From: Cardinalis cardinalis
Taxonomy: Eukaryota; Chordata; Aves; Passeriformes; Cardinalidae
DNA length: 64,000 bases
Assembly: GCA_014549065.1 (NCBI GenBank)
Contig: JACDOX010000145.1
Span: 663,398 to 727,397 of the forward strand
Direction: 5' to 3'
Shown piece by piece: positions 58,701 to 64,000 of this stretch; the first letter of the stretch is position 1; every line of letters begins with the position of its first letter. Both the position numbers and the translations under genes were made by a program. The notes beneath the pieces were generated by a model, which searched no databases, was not told the origin of the DNA, and saw only the letters and a list, made by a program, of their open reading frames with translations.

Positions 58701-61700
58701 ATTGTAAAACATCTTCAAGAGAATTCTGATAATGAAGAACTGGTACGGTGGCCCCATCAGATCTGTGAGGTCTCTCTGGCCATCTGGTAATCACTGGGGA
58801 TTTCCATTTCCTACAAAGAGGGATCAGACTTGCAAGTATAAATTATTCTTTCACACTGTGGGTTCAACCAGCTTCCTCCAGCACACAACACACGAAAATT
58901 CTCACCATTTCCACTACCTAGTCCCCCAAACTACTCCTGCTCTTATACCCTGGACAACTGCTTGTGGGATGCAAGGATTTGAAATCATACANGTCGATGT
59001 TGAACTGCCCCTAATAACAACAACATGTTTTGGATCTTTTAATCCCACCAGTGTCTTGGTTTAAATCAATCCCATAGCAAGCACTTACTTTGACAAGTGG
59101 AGCCATCAGGCCAGCAGGAAGATCGAAGTAGGGAACATTTGGCACCAGGCTGGGATCATCATGGTTCATGTGAGGGGGCCCTTGGCGCCGCATGTGAGGG
59201 GGCTGCCCATTAAATCCATGTGGGGGAGGCCCAAAATCAGGGTGCTGTGGCCCTCCCCAGGGAGGATGCTCGCTGATACCAGGATGAGGCAATCTGTGAC
59301 CAGGATGATGATGAGGAGGTCCAATTTCTGCAGAGTGGNAGGATTAAAATGTTTTATTTAGCTATCAAAGAAAGAAGGCAATCAGAGATGTACTTCAATT
59401 ACTACATCTATCCTAAAACCCNATCTCAGCAGATCCAGCAAAGCACCAGAAATGAAGGACCAGAGGCTGGCTACAGGTCCACACTCAAGAACACCCTGCA
59501 GTGCATTTACCTCCCTGGCCACAGCAACCACTCTCTAGGTAACAGGATAGTTCAGCCCCAAGCCACTGCTTCCTTTGGGACATACTGTGGTCAAAAGGAC
59601 TCAAATCCATTGGTTTTCAACCATTTTTGGACTTGGGAAATTGAGAAACTATTAAGATTAGCGTAATAACAACTCCTACACAGAAACATAATCTACTTTC
59701 TAAATGACTTGTCACACAGAACCAGGGTGATCTTCGGCCTTCACACTGACAAAGATCATTCCAGAGTAACAGTAACTCCTGCAGGTGAAATGGAAACTAC
59801 CTCTGGCCAGGCAAGCTGCACCAGGTTACACTCCCACACATTCCCATGTTCCAACAAGAGAACAAACCCAATGAGGAGGAAGAACTGGAGGTAAGGATCG
59901 TTTCACCACACACTACCAAGCCACACAACATTAAATGCAGAAAACTAGAGAGCCTGGCAGTCAAAATAAAAAGAAAGAACAAATGAGTGCATGCACAGGA
60001 ACAAATCTTTTCAGCCTTGGTCTTAACTTCCTCCATCTACACAGGTCACAGCTTTCATCAGCCCTCACCTATGGGCTGATGTGCAGGTGATTAAATTTAC
60101 AAGAAAATGCTGCTTCTCACCTTTGAACTTACTACTTTTAAAGCAAAGTAGTCGCAAAAGAGGTGCCTGTAGAGATGCTGACTTGAATTTGGACTACAAT
60201 TTCTTATTTGTTAGGGAAGAGTCAAAAAGCAAGGAAGCATCCAACTCTGCATGTGTTTCCTACTGAGTTCTTAGCAGTAGCTTCTCAAACTCCCAAACTA
60301 AGCATTTCTTAGGAAAATCACAACAGTCCACCAAGGATAAACTGTCATCCCAAATCACTAAATAATTTTGTAATGGCAATCAGCATTACAATAGAAGAAA
60401 ACCTGGCCTGGTACACACTTTACCTTGAGGAAAATCCCCCTGGGGGTAATCAAAACGATGAGGATAAGGAGGCCTTTCAAAGGGATGGCGAGGTGGAAAA
60501 TCATCCTGCATGAAGCGAGGTGGAAAGCGGTTGAAATTATGCGGATGCGGGGGCTGGTTGAATTGGGGATGTTGCTGATGTGGAGGAAATGGGCCTCTGA
60601 AGTGAGGTGGCCGCTGCATTCGAAATGGAGGTTCCCTCTGACCCCCACCCCATGGAGGCTGTTCATGCTGGTTGTTCCACGGTGCTTCAAACTGGTTGTT
60701 CCATGAAGGATCAGGCTGGTTGTTCCAAGGTGTCTCTCGCTGATTGTTCCAGCCTTGATCTCTCTGTTCGTTCCACATTCCTTCGTGGTTGTTATTCCAG
60801 GGAGGACAGTGAGGTGGTCCCTGGAGATGAGGTACAGAAGCCTGGTCATTAGGTTACAAGAATGAAGAACACAATAACATATCTTCTTAAGGAAATACAG
60901 CCCATGCACAGGTGAAAGAACATTTCAAATACGAGTCTGAATGACTGCAACTTCAAAAAAAAGATAGGAAAAGACCAAACTGTTACTGAACCAAACAGCT
61001 CTTGTTCATAGGAATAGCGTGATGGTTAACAAACTGAAATAGGATTAACATTTTGCCTTTAACTGCACTCAGAATGACAAAGCTTGGCATTTAAATCTGG
61101 ATTTNTAACTTTCACAGTTTCTAACTTTCCAGCTTTTCACTGCACTTCCACAACCAAGGTGGTCCTTCCCAACCTCCACAACCAAGACAGTCATTCTAAA
61201 CCTCCACATCAGTTTTTAGAACTGTTTCTTACCTGTTGTTGACCCCACGGCGCAACAGGGTGAGGTTGGTCAAACCAGGGTGGTTTATTTGGGGGAATCT
61301 GATCATGAGATCCAGGCCCACGCGGTCCACCTGAGGCAGGATCCTGCACTCCAGACCCGGCTGTGTCATACTCTGTAGAACCAGCCAGAGGCAGCTGAGA
61401 TTTCCCATCATCTGGAACAATTTAGAGACTATCGTCAGCACCAAAGTCACTTGCAGTTAATAAAACACCAGCACACCAGGCTCCAGACTAATTCCTTCTG
61501 CAGAAATCGAATTACTGGGAGTCAGGAATTCTGATCCATTCAACATTCATCTCTTTGCTTCTTTTCATACTCAAGCATCCACCTGCACCTGCTGCAAGGT
61601 TCTGAACAGATTCAAGCTTTTGCCTGAACCAAACCAGCAGTGCATTGTGCCTCATTATTAAAAAAGGAATGAGAAAAAAATAAAGAGTCGTAATATTGTC

Positions 61701-64000
61701 ACCCAGTGATTTTTGCACAGGTCCCAGGTCAGCTCAGTACCTGCTTGTGTGACTGGAACAGATGGTGGAGCTGAGGTTGGGGCTGCTGTGGGGGCTTGAG
61801 GTGGGGGTGTTGATTTCACCTCATTCTCTAGTGGGGGTATTTGGATCTGCTGCTGCTGCTGCTGTGTTAAACTGTTCACAAACTCCTCGTGTTGAGTTTT
61901 CAAGTTCTGAATCTGCTGTTGGAAAGCCACTTGCACAGGCTGGACAACCGTTGCATATTCAGTGATCAAATTTGCCTGATAAAAGAAATGAAGAAGAACA
62001 AGCGAACACTGAACCTGTAACACCTACCTTCCTTATCCTCTTGTTCTGAATTCCCTGTATTGCCCTTCATCCTCTCTCCCAAAAAATGCCTGAGGATGCA
62101 GGATAATGGTGGCAGAACCACCCAGTGTCATTACAAAGCTTTGTGGAGATTTCCAAAATATTCTCTTCAGCCTGAAACCCACCACCTTTAGTACTGTCTT
62201 TCCAATAGAGCTCAAATCAACAGCATTCATTATTAATAATAAAANGGAAAAGTTCCTGCTGCCACTGCAATTTCTATATTCAATTTATCCAATTAAAAAC
62301 CATGTTTGCTTGTTTCCTTTTAACCAAACACTCCCTGCTATACAAGACACTGTCAAATACAGGACTCTATCAGTCTGTATCCTGTATCCAGGACCATATC
62401 AGCAGCTGGATTATTGAATGTTTGAAATAACAAGGTTATATTTCACATTATTTTTGGTAATCTCTTGTAAGCAACTTCAAGGGAGGGAAGGGGAAATTAA
62501 CATTATACTTTGAAAAGGAAAATAATTTTCAAAATATTTGCATAAATAAGAAAACTGGTATTTTTATGGCTAACCTGGTACTGGCCAAGTCCAAGAGCTG
62601 GGCTTTGTAACTGCTGAATGATGGACTCATCAAAGTACCCATTTTTCTCCCATAGCTGAAGAAGCTGCATGAATAAGAGTGAAAGGATTTTAGAAATTAT
62701 GAACAATCAAAGAAAAACTGAGCCACAGCATTTTTGTGTCTTCAGCTTTTCATAAGACCCAGGATTTTTCTATTTATTTTTGAANGACTAAAGATGCATT
62801 CATCATTGTGATAACTCTTAAATAAAACCTAAGGACTTTGAAGTTCTACTTTAAATGTGTACTAGAGCACCTCCTATAACAGACTTTATGAAGACAGACT
62901 AGAAAAATCTCAGTCACCTTCCTGAACCTGCCTATTTGTNAATTTACATAGCACCAACCTAACAAAGCAAAAGTCACAGTTAAACCAAAACCAGATACTC
63001 ACTCTGGCAATTTTCTGCTGCTTATCCTCCTCCACTGCTAGAAAACTGGTACAGTAAATAGGCACAACCACCTTCTGTAAAGCAGCCAGAAGATCTCGTG
63101 CTTGCTTCCTCTGGCTTCAAGAAAGGAATGGGAAGAGTTATCTTTTTCACTATAACAGTAAGTGCATTGGAATATTCAATTNATCTCAACTTCTGCTATA
63201 CTAAAAGTAGTGGAATCATGAAACAGAAAGTTCTCTCCCTAATGACTTTATTGTAAAATCTTGTCTGGAGGAAAAATACACAAAGTAGGTAAAATGGTTT
63301 TACCAAAATTTGATTACTAAAGCACCAGATCAAATCTATGGACAGCTAAGGACAGCTGCTACAAACAATTAATACATTAAAATATGAAGTGACTAGTCAA
63401 ACCAACACTGTATCTAGGAGAGAAACTTCATCAAATTAATCAAAACAGCAAATTGAAACCCAGAACTGAATTCTTACCAGTGATGCAAAACATCATTGAT
63501 TAAGTAGATGAGGTGCAGACGCAGCTCAAAGTGAGCTCCTTCCGCGGTTATCCGGTTCCGCAGGTGCCCGGCCATCAACTCACAGTGTGCAGGAGACTTG
63601 GCATTACTAAACATCCAGTTCTTGCCAGCCTTAGAAAAACAAAATTTAAATTATTTTAAGTCAGTCTAACGTGTTCCCATGATATAGGCTTCCTATAGTT
63701 CTGAAATAACTGCAGAAAGAGGAGTTTTCAGGTAACAGCTTTCATCTTACCTGCCACACAACATAGATATAAAGCTGTTGTTAATGTACAGAGAATCTCA
63801 AAATTCAAATGAGCCCACAGTGCCACCAAATCCCTGTGCAGATTCAGATCACTTACTGAGATTGCATCTTTTGTGCAAGTGTCAATTATTGGCTGCAACA
63901 AGTTGTCAAATTCGTTCATATCTAACTGGGTTTCCTCCAAAACTTTTTGCATTTGTTGCTCGATTGCAAGGGCTACTGCTGATGTGACTTGTTCCTGATT
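55532..64000 (-). CDS. CHERP: CHERP, calcium homeostasis endoplasmic reticulum protein, 3' part (14 exons)
   Basis: Nuclear RNA-binding protein linked to U2 snRNP and alternative splicing, first named for effects on ER calcium release. Exons: 63857-64000 (open at the window edge), 63478-63629, 63003-63114, 62575-62664, 61741-61975, 61233-61411, 60424-60820, 59089-59327, 58068-58201, 57710-57796, 57094-57243, 56861-56977, 56259-56353, 55532-55725. They join in frame to 774 residues plus TGA. Order: CID domain, Gln-rich helix, proline-rich region, WNNQ repeats and PH-rich stretch, conserved APLVKLEDHEYKPLDP block, Arg/Ser domain, G-patch. The mammalian protein is about 916 residues, so roughly 140 residues, including the SURP domain, lie beyond the window. 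Introns hold a CR1 copy and an AT microsatellite and are otherwise plain. Confidence 0.97.
56259..56353 (-). CDS. CHERP: CHERP exon, start of G-patch
   Basis: 95 nt: SSAGLGSSSGPSIPESRLGE (one N in the E/S region) then ENKGHQMLVKM, which begins the G-patch. Confidence 0.97.
56861..56977 (-). CDS. CHERP: CHERP exon, Arg/Ser domain part 2
   Basis: 117 nt: SRSRSSHSRSRSRSRSRSKS then YSPGRRRRSRSRSPTPP. The acceptor reads TTTCAGAAG, a possible NAGNAG that would drop one arginine. Confidence 0.97.
57094..57243 (-). CDS. CHERP: CHERP exon, Arg/Ser domain part 1
   Basis: 150 nt: GPSRSRSRSKSRGRSSSRSH, then SSGSYSRSRSRSCSRSRSYS. Arg/Ser dipeptides typical of SR-like splicing proteins. Confidence 0.97.
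57380..57560 (-). mobile_element. CR1 LINE 3' fragment in a CHERP intron
   Basis: TCACAGAATCACAAAGTGGT, then TTGGGTTGGAAGAGGCCTTA and CTCATCCAGTTCCACCCCC, the reverse complement of CR1. It sits in the intron between the RS-domain exon and the preceding exon, in the same direction as CHERP. Confidence 0.87.
57710..57796 (-). CDS. CHERP: CHERP exon before the RS domain
   Basis: 87 nt: EGWEQNG-YEFFRAKMR (one N) then ARRRKGQEKRN. Basic helix leading into the RS region. Confidence 0.96.
58068..58201 (-). CDS. CHERP: CHERP exon, conserved LEDHEYKPLDP block
   Basis: 134 nt: LEDHEYKPLDPKDIRLPPPM, then PPSERLLAAVEAFYSPPSHD and RPRN. Near-identical to the mammalian protein as I know it. Confidence 0.97.
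58605..58695. repeat. (AT)n microsatellite bounded by CTTCGTATATGTA repeats
   Basis: Two AT-dinucleotide tracts flanked by direct copies of TTCGTATATGTA near 58607 and 58680, in the CHERP intron 58202-59088. Confidence 0.85.
59089..59327 (-). CDS. CHERP: CHERP exon, PH-rich region
   Basis: 239 nt: IGPPHHHPGHRLPHPG, then HPDFGPPPHGFNGQPPHMRR and PNVPYFDLPAGLMAPLVK. Confidence 0.97.
60424..60820 (-). CDS. CHERP: CHERP exon, WNNQ repeats and Pro/His/Phe-rich region
   Basis: 397 nt: four WNNQ units (GWNNQ, PWNNQ, SWNNQ, PWNNQ), then GGGQREPPFRMQRPPHFRG and RFPPRFMQDDFPPRHPFERP. Low-complexity, probably disordered. Confidence 0.97.
61233..61411 (-). CDS. CHERP: CHERP exon, Pro-rich linker
   Basis: 179 nt: DGKSQLPLAGSTEYDTAGSG, then HDQIPPNKPPWFDQPHPVAP and WGQQQ. 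Confidence 0.97.
61741..61975 (-). CDS. CHERP: CHERP exon, Gln-rich and Pro-rich
   Basis: 235 nt: ANLITEYATVVQPVQVAFQQ, then LKTQHEEFVNSLTQQQQQQ with a pure six-CAG run, then a PPPQAPTAAPTSAPP linker. The glutamine run looks shorter than in the mammalian proteins I recall. Confidence 0.96.
62575..62664 (-). CDS. CHERP: CHERP exon, end of CID
   Basis: 90 nt, phase 0-0: LLQLWEKNGYFDESIIQQLQ then SPALGLGQYQ. Confidence 0.97.
63003..63114 (-). CDS. CHERP: CHERP exon, CID domain
   Basis: 112 nt: QRKQARDLLAALQKVVVPIY then CTSFLAVEEDKQQKIAR. The donor is GTGAGT. Confidence 0.97.
63478..63629 (-). CDS. CHERP: CHERP exon, CID domain
   Basis: 152 nt: AGKNWMFSNAKSPAHCELMA, then GHLRNRITAEGAHFELRLHL and IYLINDVLHHC. 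The LIYLINDVLHHC helix is the CID signature. Confidence 0.97.
63857..64000 (-). CDS. CHERP: CHERP exon at the window edge (CID domain, partial)
   Basis: At least 144 nt, in frame to the edge: LAIEQQMQKVLEETQLDMNE, then FDNLLQPIIDTCTKDAIS. Start of the RNA-polymerase-CTD-interaction (CID) fold. Continues past 64000. Confidence 0.95.

Noticed and set aside
60358..60909. 183-codon alternate-frame open frame across a CHERP exon
   Set aside because: The exon is a low-complexity Pro/Asn/Trp repeat whose periodic codons keep a second frame open. The reading frame with clear CHERP homology is the other one.
1..64000. CRISPR arrays, operons, tRNA or rRNA genes, prophage-like systems
   Set aside because: The window is intron-rich vertebrate DNA. 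I looked for these and saw no candidate.

Overview
The window is vertebrate nuclear DNA, almost certainly from a bird. Its genes are split into short exons with GT-AG introns, it carries several CR1 LINE 3' fragments with the typical avian ends, and the order EPS15L1 - C19orf44 - CHERP matches the block on human chromosome 19p13. Isolated N calls and one 425-base N run mark it as draft assembly.

Layout. 1-5950 lies downstream of EPS15L1 and holds its 3'UTR plus sequence with no recognisable gene. 5951-47010 is the complete EPS15L1 coding region on the minus strand: 24 exons joining in frame to a 911-residue protein with three EH domains, a coiled coil, about 21 DPF motifs and a C-terminal UIM-like helix. 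A 14.8-kb intron (10797-25638) holds a 25-bp minisatellite, four CR1 fragments and the assembly gap. 46370-47200 is a CpG island around the EPS15L1 start. 47011-49289 is a short spacer with a CR1 copy and then a second promoter, with ZNF143-like and CCAAT elements. 49290-53099 is C19orf44 on the plus strand, eight exons and 618 residues. 53100-55531 is the tail-to-tail interval, mostly CHERP 3'UTR. 55532 to the window end is the 3' part of CHERP on the minus strand: 14 exons and 774 residues running from the CID domain to the G-patch. Its N-terminus lies beyond the window.

Function. EPS15L1 (Eps15R) is a clathrin-coated-pit scaffold, CHERP is a nuclear RNA-binding splicing regulator associated with U2 snRNP, and C19orf44 is poorly characterised. 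They are neighbours through old vertebrate synteny and do not form a pathway.

I found no new molecular system. The most useful observations are a CR1 copy that reaches to within about 6 bp of the C19orf44 exon 2 acceptor, a possible 27-nt EPS15L1 microexon, tandem NAGNAG acceptors, overlapping poly(A) signals between the convergent genes, and an indel-free two-subtype minisatellite. All homology calls come from recognising protein sequence by eye; no database search was run.
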